From positions 1 to 38,464 of the forward strand of contig SVJP01000005.1 of NCBI GenBank assembly GCA_015068925.1: 38,464 bases of DNA, given 5' to 3'. Shown in pieces: positions 8,352 through 15,815 of the stretch. The notes beneath the pieces were generated by a model that had not been told where the DNA came from, did not search any database, and was given only the letters and a program-made list of their open reading frames with translations. A program made the translations under genes and the position numbers. Source of the stretch: Oscillospiraceae bacterium. GTDB taxonomy: Bacteria; Bacillota; Clostridia; HGM11514. How positions within the stretch are numbered: position 1 is the first letter of the stretch; each line of letters begins with the position of its first letter.

Positions 8352-9581
8352 ATGATAAAAGAGCTTACCATTATTTTGCCAAAGGTGTTACCAATTGTAA
8401 GAGATCAAAAGAATCAGGACATTAAAAATGATTTTTCGGAATACAATTTGTATTTTTCCAATATGATTTATCCTTATTCGGAGGATTATGATATTCAGAT
8501 AGCTTGTGAATACGGAAAAAACTATGGTGACAGATGGTGTATCAACGAATTTCCCAATGATGTTACTCAATTTCCTTTGGAAATTTCGGTATATGGGAAT
8601 TATGGGGAATTGTTAAAAACAAAGAGCTGTACGGTAGAATTATATGAAAAAAGCTTTAACGAATCACCGGTTTCACTTCTTTGCATTGGAGACAGTATGA
8701 CGCATAACGGTACCTATGTTACCCATGTTGCCACAAAGCTGTATCAGGTGCTTACCAAGGGCTGCCGTTCCTTCAATGGCTTGATAAGGCATGAAGGACG
8801 GGGTGGTTGGAAACTGTCTGATTATTTTACACGTTATGAAGAGCAATGGGGAATTTCACCCTTTTTATTTCCAAAGGGAATTGACAATTATTATGGGGAT
8901 GTTGCTTTTTTTGAGCAAATAAAGCATTTGGACGGAAACACCTATTCTTATACCGGTTTTTCTTATGAAACACCTTCTGAGGGTCAGTGTTATTACCGTG
9001 AAGGGAAATTGTATCAACGAGGAAAGAAGGAAGACATCTTATTTCAGGAAAATCCCGAATTTGAATTTCATTTCGGAAAGTATTGCAAGCGGTATCAGAT
9101 TGGAAAAATAGATATTGTGTCTTTGTTAAGCGGTTGCAATGAATTGCAATATGCCTCTTATCATGAGGCAGAAGAAATCATAGATTCCTACCTTTCCTAT
9201 GCAAAACAATTGATGGCATCTGTTTGGGAGTATGATTCTTCGATTCAAATCATTGTGAATTTGCCTGTTTTGGGTGCAGATTCTTATTCCTGGGGATGTA
9301 AACTGAATTGCTGGAGCTCCTTAAAACAGTATAATTATCATATTATGTGCTTGGGACAAGCAATTTTGGATGAATTTGACGGAATGGATAATGTGTTTAT
9401 TTCTCCCATGCTGTTGACCATAGACCCTGTTCACGGCTTTCCCGTTCAAGCGGTTCCTGCGAATCTGTATCATCCTACCCTTGTCAACCACCTGAGCAAC
9501 TGGGTGCATCCCAATGAATTTGGGTATCGCCAAATGGGAGATGCATTGGCGGGAGTAGTGCAAAAAATCAGAACAAAGTGA
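8352..9581 (+). CDS. SGNH/GDSL-family hydrolase (probable carbohydrate esterase)
   Basis: A 409-residue protein without a signal peptide. An N-terminal beta-rich region of about 110 residues precedes LLCIGDSMTHNG, block I of the SGNH superfamily with the nucleophile serine in GDS. Block III is visible as LLSGCNEL (G-x-N), and block V as NWVHPNEFGYRQMGD, where the histidine of the catalytic dyad sits in WVHP. SGNH enzymes cleave esters, often acetyl groups on polysaccharides, and this setting next to glycosidases makes a deacetylating esterase plausible. GAGGAGG-like sequence (AGAGAGGAGG) precedes the ATG. It is a single-gene unit divergent from the GH2 operon, and is followed by repeat A copy 2. 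Confidence 0.82.
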   Translation: MIKELTIILPKVLPIVRDQKNQDIKNDFSEYNLYFSNMIYPYSEDYDIQIACEYGKNYGDRWCINEFPNDVTQFPLEISVYGNYGELLKTKSCTVELYEKSFNESPVSLLCIGDSMTHNGTYVTHVATKLYQVLTKGCRSFNGLIRHEGRGGWKLSDYFTRYEEQWGISPFLFPKGIDNYYGDVAFFEQIKHLDGNTYSYTGFSYETPSEGQCYYREGKLYQRGKKEDILFQENPEFEFHFGKYCKRYQIGKIDIVSLLSGCNELQYASYHEAEEIIDSYLSYAKQLMASVWEYDSSIQIIVNLPVLGADSYSWGCKLNCWSSLKQYNYHIMCLGQAILDEFDGMDNVFISPMLLTIDPVHGFPVQAVPANLYHPTLVNHLSNWVHPNEFGYRQMGDALAGVVQKIRTK

Positions 9582-9598
9582 ATCAGTACTATAAGACC

Positions 9599-10157
9599 TG
9601 TAGTAAAATAATTTATGCTATCGCCCCGGATCGTTTCAGGGTGGGAGAAAAACAGTGCAGAATGGACAAAACGAGCAAAAGCAAGGGATTCCCTTGCTTC
9701 AGCCTGTCGATAAACCTATCGACAGGCTGGCAGACCAAGAAAAAGGAAGGGATATTTTGTCAAAATGAATCGCAGACAGTACGTTGGTACGGCAAGTGTT
9801 CATTTTGGCAAAAAGCAAGTAACCGTCTGGGAAATTCAATATTTTCCAGACGGTTTTTTACGGTTTTATTATAGATGAAACATCCATAATTCAATCTTTT
9901 TTCCTTTTGTGTGCTTGCGGTAGACCGACTTTTTCGACGGTCAGAAGCAAGGGATTCCCTTGCTTTTGGTTACCCGAAGCCGTATGTGGATACGACGAGA
10001 GGTGAGTTTTGTTCATAGCGCATAGCATTCATTGAAATGAAATTCGTTGTATCACGAATTTTTACCTCTTGTTTTCTGTTATTTGTGAAACTTTAGTTTG
10101 TCTGAAAGGCTTGAATAAAGGGTTTTTTGCTTTGTGCGATCTGTGCATTTTGTTACA
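9599..10157. mobile_element. Repeat A, copy 2, enlarged by a nested repeat C
   Basis: The ends resemble those of copy 1 (TGTAGTAAAAT at 9599-9609; ATTTTGTTACA at 10147-10157) with two mismatches between arms. The order of shared blocks matches copy 1: GGACAAA-GAGC, a palindrome, GGTTACCCGAAG, an AAATTCGT hairpin and GTGCATTTTG. Between two copies of the palindrome AGCAAGGGATTCCCTTGCT (about 9679 and 9947) about 250 bp has been inserted, including repeat C copy 2 at 9817-9943. The 594-bp gap between genes contains no convincing gene; an open frame at 9578-9874 lies wholly in the repeats. Confidence 0.65.
9817..9943 (+). repeat. Structured repeat C, copy 2 (nested in repeat A)
   Basis: It closely matches positions 1-127. 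The terminator-like hairpin pairs 9821-9834 with 9842-9855 and is followed by six T residues. One stem pair differs from copy 1 by a compensated change. Confidence 0.8.
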
Positions 10158-10175
10158 CCCTCTATGTGATCAAGA

Positions 10176-11078
10176 TTATAATGCTGTTTGGGTATCATTG
10201 GGGTCCCCGTTAATTGCTAAGTCATATTCCTCTGACCAGTCAAGATCACGGTAGGGGATACCTCTGTCGTCCGTTTTAATAAAATCCATGAGTAAATCAA
10301 GCATTTCAACGGTCCAGGTATTTCTGTCAATCTGCGCCGTTGTAAATTTATTCTGCGTAATCATTTCAAACCCGAAAATATCCTTTACCTGAGTTTTGGA
10401 AGCACCGTCTACTACCTCTGCTACCAGGTGAGAGGGAATGAACAATACACCGCCTCCTGCACCAAACACAATGTCCCCCGGCAGTACAATGGCATTTCCG
10501 ATTCGGGTGGGTGTGTTAAAGCCGGTCATAATAAAGTCACGGATGGGAGTGGGGTCGATACCGCGGTAATAGACCTGCACACCTTCCACCTTCTTCATTT
10601 GTTCCACGTCACGGACACCGCCCCAGATGACGCCACCGCCTGTTTTTGTTTTTGTTTTAATAGCGGTGGTCAGATTGCCGCCTAAGAAGGTTCCTTTGTA
10701 AATTTTATCGTACATATCGGCAACCACCACGTCCCCTTCTACCAGACTGTCGATGACCCATTGGTTGTAGTTGCCTTTTCTTCCTTCCTTCATTCCGATG
10801 TCAAACATGGTTTCGTGAAGGTCAGGTCTTGTGGGAACAAAGGTAGAGGTCACCGCACGACCCACTAATTTTCTGCCGTCGTCGTGCAAGGTTTGTAATC
10901 TGCCTTCAAACTGGTTTTCGTAGCCCTTGACAAAGATGGGCTTCCATACTTCTTCCAACGTCAGGCTTTTGAGTGCTTCTAAGTATCTGTCTGCTACCTT
11001 TGGTCTGCCATCGGGAAACCGTTCTCCCTTCCATTGAGGGGTGATTGCAATAATGTCTTCTTTATTGTTGAATTTCAT
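10176..11078 (-). CDS. RraA-like class II aldolase/decarboxylase family protein
   Basis: A 300-residue protein. The core holds FLGGNL, then about 20 residues later WGGVRDVEQ, matching the GG...RD pattern that binds metal and pyruvate enolate in RraA-fold aldolases (4-hydroxy-4-methyl-2-oxoglutarate aldolase family). It is longer than ordinary RraA (about 160-230 residues), with added N- and C-terminal segments. Family members cleave or decarboxylate 2-oxo acids. GGAGG precedes the ATG at 11078, which overlaps the stop of the SDR gene as ATGA, so the two are coupled. With a mannonate dehydratase-like and a dehydrogenase gene in the same operon, a 2-keto-3-deoxy sugar acid derivative is a reasonable substrate guess, but nothing in the sequence proves it. 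The ribonuclease-E-inhibitor role of E. coli RraA is unlikely here. Confidence 0.78.
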   Translation of the reverse strand: MKFNNKEDIIAITPQWKGERFPDGRPKVADRYLEALKSLTLEEVWKPIFVKGYENQFEGRLQTLHDDGRKLVGRAVTSTFVPTRPDLHETMFDIGMKEGRKGNYNQWVIDSLVEGDVVVADMYDKIYKGTFLGGNLTTAIKTKTKTGGGVIWGGVRDVEQMKKVEGVQVYYRGIDPTPIRDFIMTGFNTPTRIGNAIVLPGDIVFGAGGGVLFIPSHLVAEVVDGASKTQVKDIFGFEMITQNKFTTAQIDRNTWTVEMLDLLMDFIKTDDRGIPYRDLDWSEEYDLAINGDPNDTQTAL

Positions 11079-11800
11079 AATTTCATTCCTCCATCGATAA
11101 AAATCGTTTCTCCTGTGAGATATCTGCCTTCCTCTGAACAGAGCAACAGCACTTGCCCTGAACAGTCTGAAGGTTTTCCTGCATATCCGCATGGGATTCC
11201 TGCTAACACAAGGCTTTCATATGCCTTGTCGCTCAGAGCTTCAGAATTTCTGGGTGTTTCAATCACACCGGGTGCTACATTGTTGACCGTAATCCCAAAG
11301 GGAGCCAATTGCTTTGCCAGATTTTTGACCATATTGGCTTGAGCGGCTTTCAAAGCGGCATAAATCAGCATATCCTTGTGAGGCTTTTGTTCCTGAACAC
11401 TTCCGATGGTCACAATTCTACCCCAATTGTTTTGCTTCATAAAGGGTGCATAGGTCTGAATCAGCTTTAAGGATGCTTTGAAATTTACTGCCGTTTGCTT
11501 GTCAAATTCCTCATCCGTAATCTGATTCCAGGGTGTTCTGAACTGAATGGATGCATTGAGCACCAAAATATCCACATCCCCTGTTATTTCGTACAGAATT
11601 TTGTCGCAGTCAGGCAAGGATAAATCGCAAACCGCTGCAGTAGCACCGGAAATTTGTTCTGCGGCCATCTCTGCCTTTGCTCCGTTTGAGCCATTGATAA
11701 AAACCTTTGCACCAAATTCTGCTAAGGATTTTGTAATCTCAAAGCCGATGCCCTGACTTGCACCTGTGATCAAAGCTTTTTTTCCTGATAAGTCAAACAT
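11075..11800 (-). CDS. Short-chain dehydrogenase/reductase (sugar acid oxidoreductase candidate)
   Basis: A 241-residue classical SDR. The Rossmann motif TGASQGIG lies near residues 12-19, LVLNAS replaces the usual NNAG, the catalytic serine is in TIGSV, and YAALK supplies the Tyr-x-x-x-Lys pair. The C-terminal LTGETIFIDGG is typical of NAD(P)-dependent SDRs of the FabG/gluconate dehydrogenase group. The start at 11800 has GGAGGAGG upstream; that site lies inside the end of the UxuA-like gene, which overlaps by 8 bases. In some Bacillota D-mannonate oxidoreductase is an SDR, so a fructuronate/mannonate reductase role next to uxuA is possible; another uronate-derived substrate is equally possible. 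Confidence 0.85.
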   Translation of the reverse strand: MFDLSGKKALITGASQGIGFEITKSLAEFGAKVFINGSNGAKAEMAAEQISGATAAVCDLSLPDCDKILYEITGDVDILVLNASIQFRTPWNQITDEEFDKQTAVNFKASLKLIQTYAPFMKQNNWGRIVTIGSVQEQKPHKDMLIYAALKAAQANMVKNLAKQLAPFGITVNNVAPGVIETPRNSEALSDKAYESLVLAGIPCGYAGKPSDCSGQVLLLCSEEGRYLTGETIFIDGGMKL

Positions 11801-12752
11801 CAAACCTCCTCCTTTCCACACTTTCTAAAATTCCTTTTAAATAGCCAATGGCATAAAGCCGTCCCAGAGCCGTATATCCTACTGTACCCTCTGATTCTCC
11901 TGCCATCAGAGGTACGTGGTCCACCCGAACGGGAACATTGATGCCACATTTGTGATAAAGAGCCATGATATCTGCCATGGGAATCAGACCGTTGTCGTGA
12001 AAGGTTTCATGGAACTGATGTTGATTGCCCACCACATTTCTGAAATGAATAAAGAAAATTTTATCCGCAAGCTTGGGGATGATGCTGTACAAATCCTCTC
12101 CCATCATCAGATAGGTTGCCTGACACATGGTAACACCTAAATTGGGACTGTCCACCACCGAAATTGCCCGTTGGATGTTTTCAAAGCTAATCATAATCCG
12201 TTCCACATCCCCTAATTTCGGCAAGGGAGGGTCGTCAGGATGAAGTGCAAGCTTGACATCATATTGTTCTGCATAAGGAATGACGGCTTTGATAAAGGAT
12301 TCATAATTGTCCCATAATTCCTTTGCGGTTATTGTTTTGTCTATGGACTGAAAATCACGATGGTCAAAGCCTGTGACTAAGGCACCGCCCCGTTCTTGGA
12401 TTTTGTCTGAGGTGCGAAGCCAGCCGATATGTGCCATCCAGTTAAAGCAAAGGATTTTGATACCGAAGCGATTCATGTATTCCATCATCTTGATGGTTTT
12501 TTCAATACATTCCTCCCGTTTTTCATCCCCTGTCTTAATATGGTCGTGCAGCTCGTTGGGAAGAGGTTCGATAATCAAAGGCTTAATTCCGAAATCTGTA
12601 AATCCTTTTATGACCTGTTCCCAATGGGCAAGATTGGTAATATCAAAATCCTGATGTTCGGGAAGGCGGATGGTGCCGTATTTCACACCGCACTGCTTTG
12701 CATAGTCCCAAGTCAAATCATGCTCACTTCTGAAATAATCTGTCAGTATCAT
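11793..12752 (-). CDS. uxuA: Mannonate dehydratase family protein (UxuA-like)
   Basis: A 319-residue TIM-barrel protein of the xylose-isomerase-like superfamily. Segments CFNWMAHIGWLRTS, GGALVTGFDH, LHPDDPPLPKLG and FIHFRNVVGNQHQFHETFHD are characteristic of mannonate dehydratase, with the His, Asp and Cys (TMCQATYL) metal-binding positions visible. The known reaction is D-mannonate to 2-keto-3-deoxygluconate in glucuronate breakdown. It is shorter than E. coli UxuA (394 residues), like many Gram-positive forms. The start at 12752 is preferred to the longer 12782 frame because AAAGGAG lies 7-8 bases upstream. It is the first gene of the uxuA-SDR-rraA operon. Confidence 0.82.
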   Translation of the reverse strand: MILTDYFRSEHDLTWDYAKQCGVKYGTIRLPEHQDFDITNLAHWEQVIKGFTDFGIKPLIIEPLPNELHDHIKTGDEKREECIEKTIKMMEYMNRFGIKILCFNWMAHIGWLRTSDKIQERGGALVTGFDHRDFQSIDKTITAKELWDNYESFIKAVIPYAEQYDVKLALHPDDPPLPKLGDVERIMISFENIQRAISVVDSPNLGVTMCQATYLMMGEDLYSIIPKLADKIFFIHFRNVVGNQHQFHETFHDNGLIPMADIMALYHKCGINVPVRVDHVPLMAGESEGTVGYTALGRLYAIGYLKGILESVERRRFDV

Positions 12753-12775
12753 AGCAACGCTCCTTTCAATTGTAA

Positions 12776-12815
12776 TTGACATGGTAAGCTTGTTTTGATA
12801 TAATGTATTATATCA
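12776..12815. promoter_or_regulatory. Divergent promoter region of AraC regulator and uxuA operon, with palindrome
   Basis: On the plus strand TTGACA (12776-12781) and TATAAT (12799-12804) have a 17-bp spacer and drive the AraC gene. A perfect palindrome, TGATATAAT at 12796-12804 and its complement at 12807-12815, puts a second TATAAT on the minus strand facing uxuA, whose -35 box is poor. The two promoters share one melted region, so they should be coregulated. Confidence 0.65.
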
Positions 12816-12886
12816 GAAACAAACAAGGAAATCCAGTCAAATCTTACTTTTTTATAGTGAAATGTTATGGAATTGAAGGTGTGCTT

Positions 12887-13723
12887 ATGAAAAAGAATTA
12901 TTATACCCAACTGAACAATCAATTTATCTATTCTTTGTTTTACAGCTCCAAGAAAAGGAAAGTGAATCAGTTCAAACACCATCATCATACTGAAATAGAG
13001 TTGGGGCTGATTTTGAGCGGAGAAGGAGAGTATGTGTTAAACGGACAGACTTTTTGTGCAAATGAAGGAGATTTGTTTATTGTGCGGTCCAATGAACCTC
13101 ACTGTATTCCGGTTGTGACAAGCAACACCCTGGTGGCATTTAACATTCAGCTTTCCACCTTCTTTTTGTGGAATATTTGTTCTGACTATCTTCCTCCCCA
13201 AAAAATTTTGGCATTGATAAATTCTGATATTGAAATTTATCATAAATTGCATGATACCAAGCTGACCCATTGTATCAAAAACATTGCAAAGCTGATGGAA
13301 TCGGAGGAGGAGACTGCGGTGTTTGCGTTACGAAGTGAAATGCTTCGGGTTGTGATGATGATTTGTGAAAAAATAGAGGCTGATGAAGCAATCCAAATTC
13401 CGTCTGCAGCACGCCTTAACGACATTCAAGCGTCGATTGACTATATCAAGCGGAATTATCAAAAGCCTATCAGCCTTTTCGATATGGCAAAAAGTGCTGC
13501 CATGAGTCCTTCTTACTTTTCCAATACCTTCAAAACCATCAGCGGTATGACACCCTATCATTATTTGATGACAACCCGTATCGAACACGCCCTGGACAGC
13601 TTGAAAAATTCAGATAAAACGGTGATGTCTATTGCATTGGAATGTGGCTTTCCGTCTTTAACCTCTTTTAATAAGGCGTTTAAGAAATTTGTAGGTGTGG
13701 TACCGTCTGAGTTTCGCAAATAA
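12887..13723 (+). CDS. AraC-family transcriptional regulator (likely uronate operon regulator)
   Basis: A 278-residue protein. The N-terminal half is a cupin-type ligand-binding domain (FKHHHHTEIELGLILSGEGEYVLNG, then EGDLFIVRSNEPHC). The C-terminal 100 residues hold the two helix-turn-helix motifs of the AraC/XylS family (ISLFDMAKSAAMSPSYFSNTFK and SIALECGFPSLTSFNKAFKK). The start at 12887 has GAAGGTG upstream; the frame begins earlier (12803), inside the promoter. It is transcribed divergently from uxuA, so it most likely senses an intermediate of that pathway and controls the operon. The activator role is inferred from the weak -35 box on the uxuA side. Confidence 0.9.
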   Translation: MKKNYYTQLNNQFIYSLFYSSKKRKVNQFKHHHHTEIELGLILSGEGEYVLNGQTFCANEGDLFIVRSNEPHCIPVVTSNTLVAFNIQLSTFFLWNICSDYLPPQKILALINSDIEIYHKLHDTKLTHCIKNIAKLMESEEETAVFALRSEMLRVVMMICEKIEADEAIQIPSAARLNDIQASIDYIKRNYQKPISLFDMAKSAAMSPSYFSNTFKTISGMTPYHYLMTTRIEHALDSLKNSDKTVMSIALECGFPSLTSFNKAFKKFVGVVPSEFRK

Positions 13724-13744
13724 GTGCCGAAAAAGCAAAAAATA

Positions 13745-13781
13745 CCGATTCTTTCCCGGGACAAACCGGCGAAAGAATCGG
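13745..13781 (-). terminator. Terminator between AraC gene and GNAT-like gene
   Basis: An 11-bp perfect stem (CCGATTCTTTC/GAAAGAATCGG). On the minus strand it is followed by TATTTTTTGCTTTTT, so it mainly ends the minus-strand operon; it may also stop plus-strand transcripts. Confidence 0.8.
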
Positions 13782-13797
13782 ACTTCATAATTTTAAC

Positions 13798-14733
13798 TTA
13801 ATCACATTGATTGATAATTTTCTTTTGTTCCCCGTCGTATAAAATCATACCGTGGCCGTTTCCGAAGGTTCCGCCGTTGTTGATATAAGAAATAAAATTA
13901 CGGCGAAGGGTGTTATCGGCAGGCAAACCATCTGTGGTTCCTTCATATCGTTTTCCGAAAATTCTCCAGCATTCCGTAAATTCTGCTCCGGTGCAAGTAT
14001 AAACATCAAACATACGAGCAAATTTTTGCAGATTGGAGCCTTCCGGAAATACCTGTTCCACATAAGGTTCATATAACAGCCAGGACTGACACAAAATGGG
14101 AAGAACAGTTCCCTTCAAGTCAGATTTAAAAAATTCATAGGCTCTTTGTAAAGAATCCATGCAAAGCTCCGTGGTCAATTTCCCGGAGGAGGGAATATGG
14201 CAGGAATAAACGGTATCCCCTTTTTTGATTACATAATCCCCGTAGGTATATTCCTGTGCAGGGAATTTGTTGACATGATACTGCAATCTGCCAATTTCAA
14301 ACAACTTCAAATCAAAATTCAAAAAGAAGAAATCAACAAACACACCGCAAACACCATTTACAACTTTACATTCCTCAACCTTGTAAGAAATATCCTTCAT
14401 GGTGGAAATAAAAATGGATTCATCAATTCCAAGCTCTTCATAACGTTCCTTCAGATAAGGGATTAAATGAAGCCAGGCGAGAAGCTGAAGCATATAAGTA
14501 TTATCAGCATCGATTGCTATGGCATCATCTACATATTGCCGTCTTCTCTCATAAGCCTTTATGGTTTCTTCCTCTGTTGCATAGGGCAAAAAAGGACGGT
14601 GTCCCAATGTTTTGGCATATTCCGTAGCCAAAGGTTTAATTTTTTCACTGTAAATGGCATCCTGTTCCAGAATCAAAGAAATATCTTCAGGCAAAATGCC
14701 GATGGTTTCCAAAAGGGTTTGATTGAATGTCAT
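13798..14733 (-). CDS. Acyltransferase-domain protein (GNAT-like N- and C-terminal domains)
   Basis: A 311-residue protein without signal peptide or membrane segments. An alpha-helical first part (LAWLHLIPYLKERYEELGI) is followed by a beta-rich second part with YSCHIPSSGKLTTELCMDS and AYEFFKSD, a pattern I recall from the two-domain family annotated as acyltransferase domain-containing protein with a GNAT-like C-terminal domain. No substrate is known to me. AGGAG lies 9 bases before the ATG. It ends a minus-strand set with the DMT transporter (65-bp gap) and the glycyl radical enzyme, and could act in the same pathway, but this rests only on position. Confidence 0.6.
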   Translation of the reverse strand: MTFNQTLLETIGILPEDISLILEQDAIYSEKIKPLATEYAKTLGHRPFLPYATEEETIKAYERRRQYVDDAIAIDADNTYMLQLLAWLHLIPYLKERYEELGIDESIFISTMKDISYKVEECKVVNGVCGVFVDFFFLNFDLKLFEIGRLQYHVNKFPAQEYTYGDYVIKKGDTVYSCHIPSSGKLTTELCMDSLQRAYEFFKSDLKGTVLPILCQSWLLYEPYVEQVFPEGSNLQKFARMFDVYTCTGAEFTECWRIFGKRYEGTTDGLPADNTLRRNFISYINNGGTFGNGHGMILYDGEQKKIINQCD

Positions 14734-14798
14734 ACTACGTCACTCCTATAGATTATTTTACCAAAATTATACCACATGAAACACCAATTGTCAAGGAA

Positions 14799-15689
14799 TC
14801 AGCAGCAACATAAAAGCAAGATGGAAGCCACACCGAATAAAATACCAACCCACTGCTGTTTCGCAAGACGTTCTCTGAAAATAATAATGGAAGAAATCAA
14901 GGTTAATGCAATACCGCCGCCGTTTACAATGGGAAAAAATACTGCGCTGTCCATGGTGCCGGACAGGAATAAATTCAGCTTGTTGTTCAGCGCCACGCAG
15001 ATACCGCTTATCACCATAAAAAAGAGGGGTAACAATGCGGTAATGCTTTGTTTGCCGTCTTCTGCCTTTTCTTCCTTGTTTTTTCGTCGGAATATCGTCC
15101 ACATAACAAGAGAAGAAGCAAAGGAAAAGGCAAAGGAAATCACTAAAAATACATCCAATTCCTCTTTGTAAGGGGAGCTTTGGTGCCACTTTTGCATAAC
15201 GCCGATGAGCCCTGTGCAAACAAATGCAATCCCGCAGCTAATCAGCCATTTTCGATTGACACTGTTTCCCTTTTCTTTAAAATCAACGGATAAAACAAAG
15301 CAGACCACCATCAACAAAATTCCCACGATTTTCCCTGTTGATAAGGTTTCATGCCAAAACAGAACCCCTGATAATGCAGGAATGAGGGTGGACAGGGAAA
15401 TGATGACAGTTGTGTAGGACAAGGGTCCTACCTCTAATGCCTGCAAATTGGTAATTTGCTGAAGGAAGGTGACCAACCCAAATGCCAGCGCCAACAAAAC
15501 CGTAAAGGAGGAAACAGTTGAAATATCTGACATCAAAAGTAAGGTAACCGCAGAGGCAAGAGACACAATGATATTGTATAAATATTGTGTGTTCATACCA
15601 TTTTCGTAACGATTGCAGATATGCTTTCTCAGGATGCTGCCCCCAAGGTAAGCTGCCATTGAAATGATTAGTAATGTAATGTGATTCAT
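14799..15689 (-). CDS. DMT-superfamily transporter (EamA-like, ten membrane segments)
   Basis: A 296-residue membrane protein with ten predicted hydrophobic segments in two similar halves, as expected for the drug/metabolite transporter superfamily. The first half ends with LSTLIPALSGVLFWHETLSTGKIVGILLMV and the second with the matching ISSIIIFRERLAKQQWVGILFGV; this E-x-L/R-x2-x5-G-I-L block is the EamA domain signature. Substrates range from amino acids to nucleotide sugars, so none is assigned. GAGAGG precedes the ATG. It lies 126 bp after the glycyl radical enzyme, and an exporter or importer for its substrate or product is possible. Confidence 0.85.
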   Translation of the reverse strand: MNHITLLIISMAAYLGGSILRKHICNRYENGMNTQYLYNIIVSLASAVTLLLMSDISTVSSFTVLLALAFGLVTFLQQITNLQALEVGPLSYTTVIISLSTLIPALSGVLFWHETLSTGKIVGILLMVVCFVLSVDFKEKGNSVNRKWLISCGIAFVCTGLIGVMQKWHQSSPYKEELDVFLVISFAFSFASSLVMWTIFRRKNKEEKAEDGKQSITALLPLFFMVISGICVALNNKLNLFLSGTMDSAVFFPIVNGGGIALTLISSIIIFRERLAKQQWVGILFGVASILLLCCC

Positions 15690-15756
15690 CGTTTGTACCT
15701 CTCTTTATCCTATAACATCGTATTACCATAATATCAGATTTTTTTCGTGATTTCTA

Positions 15757-15786
15757 TTGACAAAATCAGAAAAAATATGGTAAAAT
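15757..15786 (+). promoter_or_regulatory. Consensus promoter facing into the 3' end of the glycyl radical enzyme gene
   Basis: TTGACA (15757-15762) and TAAAAT (15781-15786) with an 18-bp spacer. No plus-strand gene follows; the nearest downstream sequence is the 3' end of the minus-strand glycyl radical gene. It may give an antisense RNA or be a relic of a lost gene. Confidence 0.5.
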
Positions 15787-15815
15787 CGTCATAATAAGAG
15801 GAAAAATCACACGAA

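Noticed and set aside
9578-9874. Open frame of 98 codons after the SGNH hydrolase gene
   Set aside because: It starts at the 3' end of that gene and runs through repeats A and C including a terminator-like hairpin; there is no protein-like composition or ribosome binding site.
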